Source: Chrysomallon squamiferum
Lineage: Eukaryota; Mollusca; Gastropoda; Neomphalida; Peltospiridae
DNA: 64,000 bases
NCBI GenBank assembly: GCA_012295275.1
Contig: CM022671.1
Span: forward strand, 2,505,386-2,569,385
Direction of reading: 5' to 3'
Below the pieces are notes generated by a model. That model ran no database searches. It was not told the origin of the DNA and worked only from the letters and a program-made list of their open reading frames with translations. Every line of letters begins with the position of its first letter. The stretch's first letter is position 1. The translations under genes were made by a program, and so were the position numbers. Below, piece after piece: positions 13,071-25,904 of the stretch.

Positions 13071-13865
13071 TATTATTATTATTGTTATTATTTTCTTCTT
13101 CTTCTTTTAAATAAGTTTATGTGATGTTTTTTGTTTTGTTTTTTTACTGGATTACACGGGCTGGCAATAATTACGTATTTGATATTCTTTTATACATAAA
13201 CATCTAAACATTACGAAAGGTTATCGTTGAACTCATTTCGAAATGCGTCAAAATTCTGCATTTGTTGTAATTTAATTTTTCTTTGTTCATGCATTACGCA
13301 TTGTTAAATCTATACTATTGGGAGTCTAAATGTATTCTTTACACTTACATATATTTGTATTCATTATCAAAACCAGTCTTTGTTAATAATTATTTATTTA
13401 TTTATTTATTTATCTATTTATATATTATGTTTATTTTTTTTTTTTTATTTATTTATCTTTTCTTCTTTTTTTAATATAGCTCAGATAATAACGATCTGTT
13501 TTGACGTGCTCCGAATGATTCCGAAATGTTACAATCTGTTCCGAATTTCTCTGTTCTCGCAAAAATTAATGGTTTAACGATTTGTGTCTTAGCGTTAAGA
13601 ACAGAATATGCATAAAGCCGATGGTGAGTTTTAAAACCTCTAATTGATAGGTCTCACATTGGTGTTTCAGTTTGTCTAAATGACCGTATCAATTATAATA
13701 ACTGAGCTGTGTTCACTGAAAATGGGTAGCACAAGAAGATGCATCGCGTGTAAATGATCTTTCAGTGAATAAATATATAAATGAAATATGACGTTTAAAT
13801 TATTCTTACGTTAAGTTCACATGCATGGGTTAGTCTACTTTATTATTCACTGATATACTTTCTTG

Positions 13866-13867
<2 letters not shown>

Positions 13868-13954
<87 letters not shown>
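13868..13954. repeat. Compound microsatellite (TC)n(TG)n
   Basis: TC units change directly to TG units at about 13926. Confidence 0.95.
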
Positions 13955-13956
<2 letters not shown>

Positions 13957-14835
13957 CTTATTATCTAGTTTTGACTTTAGATGTCTCTGTTTTTAGTAAT
14001 AATTTTTAAAATGTTTAGGTTTATTTAATTACAAACCATGTTTTAATACAGTAAATTAAGATCAGTATTTTCAGATACTAAATTGATTATGTAGAAAGAA
14101 ACATCTATGTATGTTTAATTATCGTCATATTGTTATTGTTACTCAAACTCTCTTGGAATTTATATGATTAAACTATCTCTGTGTAGACAACACCTTTTGG
14201 CACACAACTGTATCACCCACCGTGCACCACGATATTCTCAATTTAACCGTTTAGAAAAATATATGAACTTAAAAACGAAGAGGTCATTAACCGACGCTGA
14301 AACAAACATATTCAGATTATCGTTCTTCCTTAGCAGTTGCCAGTCACAAAAGCATCGTGCATGCAAGAAATTCGTGCCTTCTCAAATTGGATTAGGTGTA
14401 TGTATAATAAATAAATAAATTAATTAATTAATAGTGTTGCTCTACAACCAATACAACAACTACTACTACCTCTACCTTTATTACTGCAGAACCGCATTAT
14501 TACCATACTGTTACATCACAATGCCTGCTGCAGCAACTACGACGTCTTCTCTTAACCACTATACTGTTTCTGCAGTTGCTGATGCTTCTTCTACTACTAC
14601 TACTGTTACTACTGCTACTAACAATAATAACACCAACAACAGCAGCAGCATCTATAACTGAATAAAGATTTATATAACTTTCTGGTACTATTGTGTTGTG
14701 ACACAGCAATCCAAGTAACTACATGTTCTACATAATAAACTTAAATGTTTGTGTGAAATGTTTCCCAGAATTCTGTATTAATAATTTCACAAGTTGGTGA
14801 CACTTAGTGGAAGCGTCTAAAATCAACACATTTAC

Positions 14836-14931
14836 CTCGATTTTACAGTCTTTCACGCAATCGACCGTTTTGTCCGTGAAATCATTGCTTTTGTATTTTC
14901 TCCTTTGTTTAACCCACTGCACGTGAAACAT
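14836..14931 (-). CDS. Possible first coding exon, minus strand (unrecognised)
   Basis: On the minus strand, ATG at 14931 in a good context (GACGCCATG) opens 32 codons (beginning MFHVQWVKQRRKYK, with two Cys near the end) that stop at a strong donor (ATCGAG|GTAAAT, 14836). The start sits at the edge of a CpG-richer block (about 14930-15060) that could be a promoter. No downstream exon of matching phase was found, and the peptide matches no family I know. It may be chance. Confidence 0.27.
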
Positions 14932-15552
14932 GGCGTCAGCTGTCGACCGCAGTGGGACACGCTAATGAGTTCCGGTGGAAGAGAGAAAACGCTGAGTGCA
15001 TTTGCACTGGTTAATTAAGAGACGTCGTCTCTGCTCGAATAGACAACGTCACCAGTGCCGCCTAACAATTCATCATCATTACATGTGAACACATGTTCAA
15101 AATGTTTGGAGATTCCTCGGCGCTAGAATATATATATATGTAAATTACTTTTTAAATGACATGTACTGAATTTAGACTAGCGAGTACTTTGTAAATGTTA
15201 TGTTCACAGTTTTATTTTGGTATAGTAGTAGCAGCGGCAACAGCAGCAGAATTAGCGGTAGCTGCAATTATAGTAGGAGCAGCCGTAGTAGTAACAGTAG
15301 TAAAATTAATGTTGTTGTCGTAGTGATGGTATTAATATTAACAGTTCTAGTACTAGTGCCACTCCACCCTCCTCTGGATATGGACCCAAACCCTTCTGAA
15401 AGAATATTCTAATTCAGTCAAAGTATATGTTAGTTTTACAGTTTATACTTCATTCATATTTTAATTTAACTATGAATATATTTACACAAACTTTTTATTG
15501 TTTTTATTTTTTTATTTATTATCATTTATTATTTTATTTATTTATTTATTTT

Positions 15553-15559
<7 letters not shown>

Positions 15560-15620
<61 letters not shown>
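15560..15620. repeat. Compound microsatellite (ATT)n(AGT)n
   Basis: ATT units pass directly into AGT units after a T-rich tract, the same arrangement as at 3820-3894. Confidence 0.9.
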
Positions 15621-15622
<2 letters not shown>

Positions 15623-17092
15623 TTTGCTTGGTTCTTGGTTGTTGTTTATATATATTGTTTTGAGGGTTACTTATCTCTAAACGTATGGCATGTATCTCAC
15701 GTATACATTTTATTATATGACAATGTGTTGTGTTAATGATTATGATAGTAGTGATAGCAGAGACAAATAATAGTAAGAATGATATAGCAGTATATTTGTT
15801 GTTATTTAGTAGTACTAGTAGTAGTAGTTGTTGTTGTTTAAGTCACATTTATTGTACACGTTTGTGTAGGTTATGTTAAATCTTTTATACATTTTATGTT
15901 TGTATTCCGGTCAACGTTTTCACCATATTCTTAATCAATGGTATTTGTGTGTAGATATTTAACAACCTGCAACTATTTTATCAGTGACAAAAAATAAATA
16001 CTTATATTCAATTCTTTAAAGTTTGCTTATTTTACATACATACATGCATATATACGTACGTTCCCACATGTATGCATTTATACATACAGACATACATACG
16101 TGCGTAGTATAAACATGCATACATACACGTATGCACGTACATACAAAAATATATGTATGTCTGAGTGTCTGCTTTAATTTCCTTTGTACTGTGACTGAAA
16201 TGGCAGACAAACGGCTTGCAGGCAACTTTTATTCTAGCGCTCGATGTGAATTCGCGGTGCTAAGTAGTCCAAAAATTACCTTTATACTTTTGTGTTTGAT
16301 CTAATAATAATAATAACCACAGCAGAATTAGTACTAGTAGTAGTGGTAATAATAATAATATGAAGAAGAACAATAACAACAACAACGACAACAACAACAA
16401 CAAAAACAAAATAACAACTAAAAAACAACAACAAGGAAGTGGAGTATAACAGGGGATATGAAAATGTTGATAATAACAAAACTAATGAATAATGTTGATA
16501 ATGATTATGATGATGACAACAATAACAAATAACAACAAAACTGTAATAATAGAAGTAACAACAACAATTCTAACAACAGTAACAGAAACCTAACAACAGC
16601 TATAGAAATAAAGGTAGCTGGTAAAAGAAATCTCGAGCAGAGTTCAATAAGTGTATTTTGTGAACGTATAAAACGTAAAACTACTTGTTGTAAAAAGCCG
16701 ATTTTCTAGGTATGACTATTTACCTGTGATTAAACTGCATTGTTCATCACGTTGCTTAACTTCACAGCTTGTTTGTTTATATTATATATGTGTATATGAA
16801 TTTATTTATTTATTTAAAAACTGACATTTCGTCATTCCCCGTCACATTAACTATAAATTGGTATTTTCAGTTCTCTGTTGCTATGTATTTCACTGTCACT
16901 GTATTGTTATGTATTTCAGATGTAAAGTTATTTGTTTCTGACATCTGTGTATTTCGGAGGTCTAAGCTGCTACGATAAATTACTGTGAGTGTTAATGTCG
17001 TCATATTATTATGTGTTATAATTAAAATTAACGCATAAATTTAGTAATCATGTTCATGGTTATTTGCAAATTTTCGATGATTTGATTTACAG

Positions 17093-18665
17093 GTAAGGGC
17101 TCCGAGTGCAATAGTTCTAGGATCTTTCAGGCTGCCAATCAAAACATCGGAGATGAGCAAATAACCAATCATATCATGAGAAAGCTTATGCGGTAAATGA
17201 TTTGTACCAAGTTTTTTTTACAAAGAAATGGATGAAATATCAAAAGAGTGCAGTTATACTCATTAATTGCATGTTTTTGTCAATATTGAAGAAGAAAAAA
17301 ATCAAAGCCTGATGCAACGTCACGTTATTGCATGTTTCGGTACAATTAATGCTTCTGCTTATTTCAGCATTTTCAAGTTATTGCGTAATTAATCTTGTTT
17401 TATTTTCTATCTTTCTTTCAAGAAAGACATGGAAAACTCGTCGATATAAATAAGTGTGTAAATCTCAGTTAGCATGATGATTAAACTGTTGGCCTTTATT
17501 ATAGTCGGAAGGAGATCGCATTCTGGAACTTACTGTGCTTGAAGCTAACAGAAGACATCTAAAATGTCTACATCTCCTCTGTCTTCTCTTTTCTCTCATT
17601 AATCTTCTAACACACTAACCATACCTAACTATTATCTAACTAATCTTCCAACACACTATTCTGCAACCTACTCTTTTTTCTCTAACTAATCTTCTAATAC
17701 ACTAACCATACAATAACGTCTCTTCTCTCTAATTAAACTTCTAACACAATGGTAATACTAGAACTTTTCTTTTCTCTTATCTTCACACTTACATCCTCTT
17801 TTAGCTAACTAAACTGCTAACAAATTAATGCTACTAAATTCTCACTTTTCTCTACTTTTTGACAGACTAATACTCACGTCCTGTTTTTTTTCTAACTAAC
17901 CTCCTAACACACTAACACAACTCTTTTCTATAATTTTCTAACAGATTTACACTAACACTGCTGTCGGCTAACAGAACATACTGCTGGATTTCTGTTAAAA
18001 AAAAAAAAAGAGTTAACTGACAGTAACATAGTTTAAAGAAAAGAAAGACAAAATTAATAAACTGTCTACTCACTAAAAAATCAACAAACAAGACTAATGT
18101 TCCTATTTTATTTTAGATTTTAAAAAACCCATTGGTTATTTTTTCTTAATCTTTTCTGGCAAATAGCCTAAAAAGCGCCAACATGTATATATGCATATAT
18201 TTAAACAGTGATGAATGTTATAATTTTAAACCTTTCTACATTCAGCTTCCGATTTTTTTATCATTCACTGCACCAAGTACAAGTCATACATGCCAAAATC
18301 TAAACACACAAAACAATTTTTTTTTTTTAACAATTTCTACCATCACAATCATGCCAAGTACAAAAATACCCCGTATCTTTTAACCCCTTCTGGTTTTACA
18401 AATAGAGCGTCTTAACATAGATAACTATTATTACAGTGCAGCTTATTTCTGTTGGGCAAAATCACGGCAATTTCGCACATGTAAGAAGGCCTATTTTCTA
18501 TTTGGTTATAATGAGATAAAGAGACGAGGCTGGCAGTTTGATGAGGTTCAAGAATTCGGTACTCATTCCACAGCGTTTGAGACTTCCACCAGAGATAACA
18601 TAGAGAAAAAACACACAGAAACTGTTAACGAGTCGATATACCTTCTACATATCTGTGTGTTCTGA
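17093..18665 (+). CDS. Candidate last two exons of an unidentified gene
   Basis: Exon 17093-17192 follows TTTGATTTACAG and ends ATGCG|GTAAAT. Exon 18437-18665 follows ACTATTATTACAG. The split Arg codon joins in phase and gives about 108 residues to TGA 18663-18665. The 76-codon second exon is open and lysine/arginine/glutamate-rich (FCWAKSRQFRTCKKAY early, RDNIEKKHTE late), unlike the low-complexity frames nearby. There is no recognised domain, signal peptide or membrane segment. Upstream exons were not found; an alternative acceptor at 17097 would also keep the frame. The second exon could be real while the first is chance, or both may be chance. I do not assign a function. Confidence 0.38.
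17570..17960. repeat. Diverged pyrimidine-rich tandem repeat, unit about 50-70 bp
   Basis: The phrase TCTAACTAATCTTCTAACACA and an ACTCTTTTCTC-like phrase recur about seven times with many changes. The monomers are too diverged for an exact unit length. Confidence 0.65.
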
Positions 18666-18849
18666 TCTGAGCGTACAAATCTGTTCTTTATACATCACAG
18701 TAATACTGCAACATAGACACGACTGGTTTACACATTAATCTTAACGTTGTAAAACACACATTATTTACACATCAAATACCGACAAACGGTAAAATGTAAA
18801 CGTGTTTTTGTTTTCGTTTTCTTTCTCATATTAATCAAAGCAGAGTTAA

Positions 18850-19275
18850 CCTATTAGTTTCATAATAAAAACTGCATCACAAACGTTTTATTTATATACG
18901 TAAACACTTCAGCCCGTGATTTATATAACAAACTTTTTAACACAAATGTGTGATTTATATAATAAACACTGCAATTCAAACATAATCAAATATTAATATA
19001 ACAAACATTACTGTTCCTAATTTATTAATAAACACTAACCCACAAATACTTTGTTTATATAATTAAAATTACATCCCTGATTTGTTAACAAACACTGAAT
19101 CAAAAACGTTATTTATATTAATAAACATTACAATCCCTGATTTATTAATAAGTACTGTATCACAAACATGTTATTTATATGATAAACATTACAAATCGTT
19201 ATTTATTAATAAATGCTGTATCACAAACACGTTATTTATATAATAAATACTGTATCACGAATATATTATTTGCAT
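18850..19275. repeat. Diverged tandem repeat, unit about 60-70 bp
   Basis: The elements CTGTATCACAAACA, GTTATTTATATAATAAACA and CCTGATTTATTAATAA alternate about six to seven times. Confidence 0.75.
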
Positions 19276-19504
19276 ACTAAACAATATGCATGAAAGTGAT
19301 TAATACATTAAATGCAAGACAAAGGTGCGATTTATGCATTAATGTATATGAAATACGTAACATTGTGTTGATACTGTAAACATGTTAACATTAACCTCTT
19401 GTCTGTTTACTACTTCATAACAAGTTATATTCGTTATCTATATGTTAAACATTCTTAAACAAGCTTCGTAAAATATAACAGCCGTGCAATGTATGTGTCC
19501 AGAA

Positions 19505-19665
19505 CAACACAAAATCTGTATTAATAATTTATATAACATAATAATGTTATAATAATACATTAATAATTTATATACCAAAATAATGTTATAATAATACATT
19601 AATAATTTATATACCATAATAAAGTTATAATAATACATTAATAATTTATATAACATAATAATGCC
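19505..19665. repeat. 39-bp tandem repeat, about 4 units
   Basis: Four near-identical 39-bp units (TACATTAATAATTTATATA core). As 39 is a multiple of three, the minus-strand frame repeats a 13-residue phrase. That frame is a by-product of the repeat, not a gene. Confidence 0.9.
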
Positions 19666-20012
19666 ATAATAATTATGAAATACTCTAATGTTAACATACG
19701 ATTTACAGTTCAGCAGTATGTACCAACAAAAATTACATAATTCAAGAATTATAGCACAGCGCCATCTGTCGTGGAGGTGGACATAATCGTTAGTAAAGGG
19801 TGAATTATGATCTGATAACCCGTGTCTGCGTGACGCCTAGCAGTGTTAACAGTATTAAGCCGTACAATTAAATCACAAAGATAATCAATATTAAATACCC
19901 TAACAGTCTGAACACAGATGAAGAGAACGAACGTTTGTATGTGTGCGTGTATGTTAATGCTGTTTACCTCTTTGCGTTTGCATGGATATCATTGAAGATG
20001 ACATTAGACGAA

Positions 20013-20075
20013 GAAGAAGACGAAGAAGAAGAAGAAGAAGACTAAGACGAAGAAGAAGAAGGAAGAAGAGGAGAA
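20013..20075. repeat. GAA/GAC-rich purine tract
   Basis: Imperfect GAAGAC/GAAGAA units over about 60 bases. Confidence 0.85.
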
Positions 20076-21154
20076 GTAGATCATACAACATGTGGCATTA
20101 AAATGTTATATTATCCGTTATACATGCCAGTATATAACATCACAATATAAAACAATTTTTCAGTATCTTTGACAAAAAATGTGTCGCACCTTTCTAGTTT
20201 ATTTACATTAAAGTAACACACAAAATAATAAACAAAATAAAAATTATTATAAAATAATCGGCTGGATAAATATTGCTGTATAGTATTAAACAGTAACATG
20301 CACTATCAAACAATATCAACAGTATTAACAATATTAGCCACAGTCAGAAAAATTTCATTTAATAATTATATAACAACAGACACAGCTACGTATAATATGT
20401 AATAAAATACATCGTAATAAAACCAGTTTGTTTAATAAATTGTCCTATTACAATAATATTTACTTTATTCATCCATTTTTTAGTAACAGTCACGACTATC
20501 TATTTGCAAGTAAGAGAATAACAAAACGTTGTTTTTATTTCTTTGTTAGCATGGAATTATACAAAATATCTCGAGTTTTAAAACCTAAACAAAAAATTAT
20601 TTGCTACATTTAGGTTTTACAACTCCTTGGTTTTATGCCAAATGATGTTCCCAACTCGAAAAAAAAATCTTTTTGCTGTTGGCATTTTGCCCGAATATTT
20701 GCTAATGCCTGGGAGATGTAACACGGATGTCAAAATGACGGGAAGAGCATGGAAATAACGTTTTAATTATTTAGTTGGTAATTCGACTAGCTCATGTGAT
20801 AATTTCGTAAAGCCACAAGCAAGCGATTTGCAGGACATGACAATACTGACTGCAGTGTTAGTATCACACACGTTATGTACCAAATCTCATTTAAAATTAT
20901 AATAATAATAATATAAAATTAAAAAAAAAAAAGTATAAACAGTTCTTTCGTTCTTAAACTCATACACTTTGGAATATTTATTATTTCATTACGAGGTTGT
21001 CTCAGCAACAAAACTAAAACTTCCTGTTTATGGAGAGCTGAATACTAATCTGCAGTCGTATTTGTATGTAAAAGATTGATATCTTTTTTTTTTTTTTTTT
21101 TTTTTTTCAAAAGTCGTGGAAATACATACGTCTATAGAAAATAACATACAATGG

Positions 21155-21225
21155 CCTTTGATAGCTTAGTCGCCCGGCAGCAGGTGGAATGGGAAATTAT
21201 CCTTAAGAAGGACTGAACCTGACAC
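21155..21225 (+). mobile_element. Possible decayed tRNA-derived SINE head
   Basis: TAGCTTAGTCG fits the box A consensus, and about 45 bases on GACTGAACC is a two-mismatch box B. Spacing fits a tRNA-derived promoter. There is no second copy to compare. Confidence 0.25.
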
Positions 21226-21284
21226 TAATGATACCTTCTGATCGTCCTTTTCATTTGTCATATAACTAATTTCTTTTTCTTTTC

Positions 21285-21286
<2 letters not shown>

Positions 21287-21351
<65 letters not shown>
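21287..21351. repeat. (ATT)n microsatellite
   Basis: About 21 ATT units. Confidence 0.95.
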
Positions 21352-21352
<1 letters not shown>

Positions 21353-21718
21353 ATATATGCACTAAAGATTTCGGTAGTTTACACAAGCACTTCTCATGTC
21401 CGGTCTTAAAAACATCAGTGGATATTTCTGCATCCCTAATAATGTTTTGTATTATCTCTGACTTCTCTCTACGAAATATTTCTTATCTCACATCCTTCTA
21501 TTAGCACAAGATATAATTATTTAATACCCAGTGGCGGCAAGCTACAAACAAAATGTCAGTTTGTTTACATGTAATGTCAACTCAGCTAAACCTTATAAGC
21601 GATATAATAATAATATTTATCTAACAGCCTATTTAATTTTTTATTTAACAGCCGAATGCCATATGCTGTGGAAAATAATTATCACTAGTGCTCTACCTTC
21701 ACATCTATGTCTACTATT

Positions 21719-23211
21719 ATTTATTACTTCTACCTCTACCGTTACTATTACCTTCACTTCTTCCTCTACTGTTACTATTACCTTCACTTCTAATTGTACT
21801 GCTACTATTACCTTCACTTCTAACTCTGCCGTTACTGATATCTTCATTTCTGCCTCTACTGTTACTATTACCTTCACTTCTAACTGTACTGTTACTATTA
21901 CCTTCACTTCTAATTGTACTGTTACTATTACCTTCACTTCTAATTGTACTGTTACTATTACCTTCACTTCTAATTGTACTGTTACTATTACCTTCACTTC
22001 TATCTCTACTGTTACTATTACCTTCACTTCCATCTCTACTGTTACTATTATCTTCACTTCTATCTCTATTATTACTATTGCCTTCACTTCTATCTCTACT
22101 GCTGCTTTTACCTTCACTTCTAACTCTGCCGCTAACTGATATATTCATTTCTGCCTCTACTTTTACTATTACATTCACTTCTGCCTCTACTGTTACTATT
22201 ACCTTCATTTCTGCCTCTACTGCTACTATTACGTTCACTTCTGCCTCTACTGTTACTATTACCTTCATTTCTGCCTCTACTGTTACTATTACCTTCATTT
22301 CTGCCTCTACTTTTACTATTACATTCACTTCTGCCTCTACTGTTACTATTACCTTCATTTCTGCCTCTACTGCTACTATTACGTTCACTTCTAACTGTAC
22401 TGTTACTATTACCTTCACTTCTGCTTCTACCTTTAGTATTACCTTCACTTCTGCCTCTACTGCTACTATTACCTTCATTTCTGCCTCTACTGCTACTATT
22501 ACCTTCATTTCTGCCTCTACTGTTACTATTACCTTCACATCTGCCTCTACTGTTACTATTTCCTTCATTTCTGCCTATACTGCTACTATTACCTTCACTT
22601 CTAACTGTACTGTTACTATTACCTTCATTTCTGCCTCTACTTTTACTATTACCTTCACTTCTATCTCTACTGTTACTATTACCTTCACTTCTGCCTCTAT
22701 TATTACTATTACCTTCACTTCTGCCTCTACTTTTATTATTACCTTCATTTCTGCCTATACTGCTACTATTACTTTCACTTCTAACTGTACTGTTACTATT
22801 ACCTTCATTTCTGCCTCTACTTTTACTATTACCTTCACTTCTATCTCTACTGTTACTATTACCTTCACTTCTGCCTTTATTATTACTATTACCTTCACTT
22901 CTGCCTCTACTTTTATTATTACCTTCACTTCTGCCTCTACTGTTACTATTACCTTCACTTCTAACTGTACTGTTACTATTACCTTCACTTCTAACTGTAC
23001 TGTTACTATTAACTTCACTTCTGCCTCTACTTTTACTATTACCTTCACTTCTGCCTCTACTGCTACTATTACCTTAATTTCTGTCTCTACTGTTACTATT
23101 ACCTTCACTTCTATTATTATCTTAATTTCTACCTTTAATCTGACTATTACTTTAATCTGACTTCTGTCTCTGCTCCTACTATTATCTTCACTTCTACATT
23201 TACTGTTACTA
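21719..23211. repeat. 30-bp minisatellite, about 48 units, with higher-order repeats
   Basis: The unit is close to ACCTTCACTTCTGCCTCTAC followed by TGTTACTATT. Units before about 22135 mostly carry TCTAACTGT; later ones carry TCTGCCTCT. The 180-bp blocks 22561-22740 and 22741-22920 differ at only about three positions, and a 150-bp period is visible from 22151 to 22390. Since 30 is a multiple of three and the strand is nearly T/C/A-only, two plus-strand and two minus-strand frames stay open for hundreds of bases (longest 21688-23160). The plus-strand frame reads TFTSASTVTI. No promoter, start context or splice signal supports coding. Confidence 0.95.
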
Positions 23212-24004
23212 AACACGAATATTGATGTTACTATCAACTGTTGGGATCATCTTAGCTATTACCAAATTTTTATCTATATTTGAAACATAAAATGAACAAA
23301 TAAAATTACTAATCATTATAAACCCGCAAACAGTATCAGCTGCTAGTGTTACAGTGTGATTATACATAATGAATGAAGGAACGAAGGAACGGAGATATGA
23401 GTGGATGACAGAATGAACGAGTCGTTGTTTAAGACATCTCAACACATTTATATTTACAAATTATGATTTTGTTAATAACGATGTAAAATGCCGCCATTCA
23501 AAAGTTATTAAATTAGCAACAAGGAATCTTTTATTATACATACCTTCCCTTAGGCAAAGAAAGGTCATGTTACGACTTTAATAAGCCAATCGTGTCCTAT
23601 TGCTGGAACGGGATAAACCTTAACAGCAGGCTTATAATGTCTGATAGTGATACCGATTTCGAAAGATGGAATAAATAGATATATGACGAGCAAATATTCA
23701 TTTAAATATTGCACTGCCTCAGAAACTAATATAACCTAATGTAACATAAATAAAATTATATTTGACAATTGGATTGGCAAATTTGCAAAGAGAATGTGCG
23801 ATAGAATAAACTCATGCACGTTTAAATCAATTTATGTATTAATTTTTAATACGCGCATTAATGGAGAAGGAAATGTAGAATAAATAAAAGCTTCAATAAA
23901 TCAGTCATTTTAATCGACCGCGAGAAGATTCAAGTGCATCCGTCTGGAACATATAACCCAAAAGTCTTGACTGTTTGCCTACTGATTATTTGTGTTAGTC
24001 ATTG

Positions 24005-24590
24005 TGCGTTTATTTATATATGTCATTTCAGTGTTATAACTCTATTTGTGTTAGAGCATCTTCTCTACCTAATGTTTCATTTATATATGTAAATTCTGTT
24101 GTATAACTGTACTTGTGTTTGTGTGTATTCCATATCCTGAGTTTTGATTTAAACTTGAACATTCAAAAGATACAGGGTATTTGTATGACTCTATGTACTC
24201 TACCTAATGTTTTGATTTATATATATAAATTATTATTTTTTAACTGAACTAGTGTGAAACTTGTAAATTCAAGCTGTATTTGTATTAATGTATGTTCTCT
24301 CTCTTGTGTTTTGATTTATATATGAAATTTTAATGTTATAACTATAATTTGTGCTACTGTGTATTCTATCGACTTACTGTAAATTCATTGTTATAACCAC
24401 TTTTTTTATGTTTATTCTGTCTCCTGCGTTTTGATTTTATACATGTAAATTCAGTGTTGAAACTGTGTTTGTGTTAGTATATGCTCTATCTCAAGTTTTT
24501 TGAGTTATACATGTAAATTCAGTCTTGCAACTGTATGTGAGTTAGTGTATGTTCAGTCTCCCGTGTTTTTAGTTATACCTGTTATAACAG
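24005..24590. repeat. Strongly diverged tandem repeat, unit about 80-90 bp (first block)
   Basis: The phrase GTTTTGATTTATATATGTAA, then ATTCAGTGTTATAACTGTA, TTTGTGTTAGTGTATGTTC and a short CT-rich spacer recur about seven times. Confidence 0.75.
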
Positions 24591-24927
24591 TATTTTTTAG
24601 ATGACTAGAAAAGACAACCCGGGTTTTAGAGGACTTAGAGTTACCCCTTTATTAGTTACTGAAAGAAACTAACACCTGCGCGCAGATCTTTCTAGTTCTA
24701 AACTCGAACCAGATGCAGGACTAAGGCAATACACTGTTTTGTCAGAGCAAACCTGTTTTCGAGAGTAATCCTGTTTATTACAAGTTGTAATTATACTGAT
24801 TATCACTGATGCTGGAAGCGATGATCTCTGTAGGAGAGAGATCAAATAGCGTCTGTCATTGCTGTGGGCCTCATTCTGAAAATAAACCTGTCAAAGTGTG
24901 ATGGAAATGGCAAAACGTTCCACTCAG

Positions 24928-25036
24928 TTATCGTCGCATGCACCAGTCCTGATAGAAGCTATTTCCAGTACAAATACGTGTGAGTGTTTCCAAATATAGA
25001 ACTGTCCGGCAGCGGTTTGGTGCATCGGAAACATAA
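24928..25036 (-). CDS. Possible terminal exon, minus strand (unrecognised)
   Basis: On the minus strand a long pyrimidine tract ends in CTAATTAACAG at 25037. One frame then runs 35 codons with three Cys (spacing 12 and 9) to TAA; the other two frames close at 24 and 37 codons. No matching upstream exon was confirmed, and low-complexity GA sequence on the plus strand creates the pyrimidine tract. A chance origin is likely. Confidence 0.2.
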
Positions 25037-25122
25037 CTGTTAATTAGACAGTGAGATCGAGAAAGAAGAAAATGAAAGAAAAAATGAAGACAAACATAGT
25101 GATGAACACTGACGTGTGTGTG

Positions 25123-25126
<4 letters not shown>

Positions 25127-25160
<34 letters not shown>
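25127..25160. repeat. (TA)n microsatellite
   Basis: About 16 TA units followed by CA-rich sequence. Confidence 0.95.
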
Positions 25161-25166
<6 letters not shown>

Positions 25167-25496
25167 GATACATACAGATATACAAACATACACACACATA
25201 TATATATACATACATACATACATATCCTAACAAAAACAGCCAGTCAAAGACACACCAAGACATTCTGAAACACATATACACACATACGAGCACTTGTGTG
25301 TTGATTCCAATAATTTTGATATAGACAGGTTTATTGGAGGTCTAATCTTTGTAATAGGCACAAATACGTTCTTTATTATTTTATTTGTACCGTATTTTCT
25401 AGACGGTCCTTTGCAGAGCAAACATCAAGGCCATCTCGGCGATATCTGTGGTTGAGTCGTAAATACATCTACTGACACCAAAACTGTGGAAATAAT

Positions 25497-25610
25497 CAGT
25501 GGCGGATCTAGTATTTTTGAAAAGCGAAGAGGTGGTTCATTATTATGATTTATATAACTATCAGCTTCAGAAATAAATTAATTAATTAATTAAAATTAAT
25601 TAATTAATTA

Positions 25611-25651
<41 letters not shown>

Positions 25652-25705
25652 GTTTGGCAACATAATGGGGGTGGTTATGGACGCATTTCCTGGGATCCAC
25701 GCACG
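25497..25705. mobile_element. MITE-like element with hAT-type ends
   Basis: The left end CAGTGGCGGATCTAG and the inverse of the right end (GTGCGTGGATCCCAGG) share a GTG..GGATC.AG pattern seen at ends of many hAT-type non-autonomous elements. The inner 170 bases are TTAA and AAT repeats with no coding capacity. No clear target duplication was found. Confidence 0.4.
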
Positions 25706-25904
25706 GTAAGCGAAGTTCAGACACTTACTATCTTCTTTATGGTGCTCATACACAAGTCTCTCATTGAGGTCTCTGTGTCGCTCTTATCGCCAACAACCGA
25801 TAAGAGAAGGAAATTGCACTTTATGTCTCCTCGTAAAAAAATAGTTTCTTAGTGCTTCTGGCTTTTTGTCTTTTATTACTCTTTCTTCATCCCGCCAGAG
25901 AATT

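Larger units (their letters stand above)
11400..14835. other. Intergenic, no supported gene
   Basis: The stretch contains a tRNA-like box A (TAGCTCAGTGG, about 12396) that may head a decayed SINE, a SINE tail (12570-12660), a TA/TG block (12966-13066), TTTA runs (13390-13460) and a TC/TG compound microsatellite (13868-13954). Frames at 11514-11726 and 14164-14418 are open for 70-84 codons but show no recognisable domain or splice context. Confidence 0.5.

Noticed and set aside
21688-23160. 490-codon open frame as a Thr-rich mucin-like gene
   Set aside because: The frame switches reading phase inside the array, all comparable frames on both strands are open, and no signal peptide, start context or splice sites flank it. 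I keep it as a minisatellite.
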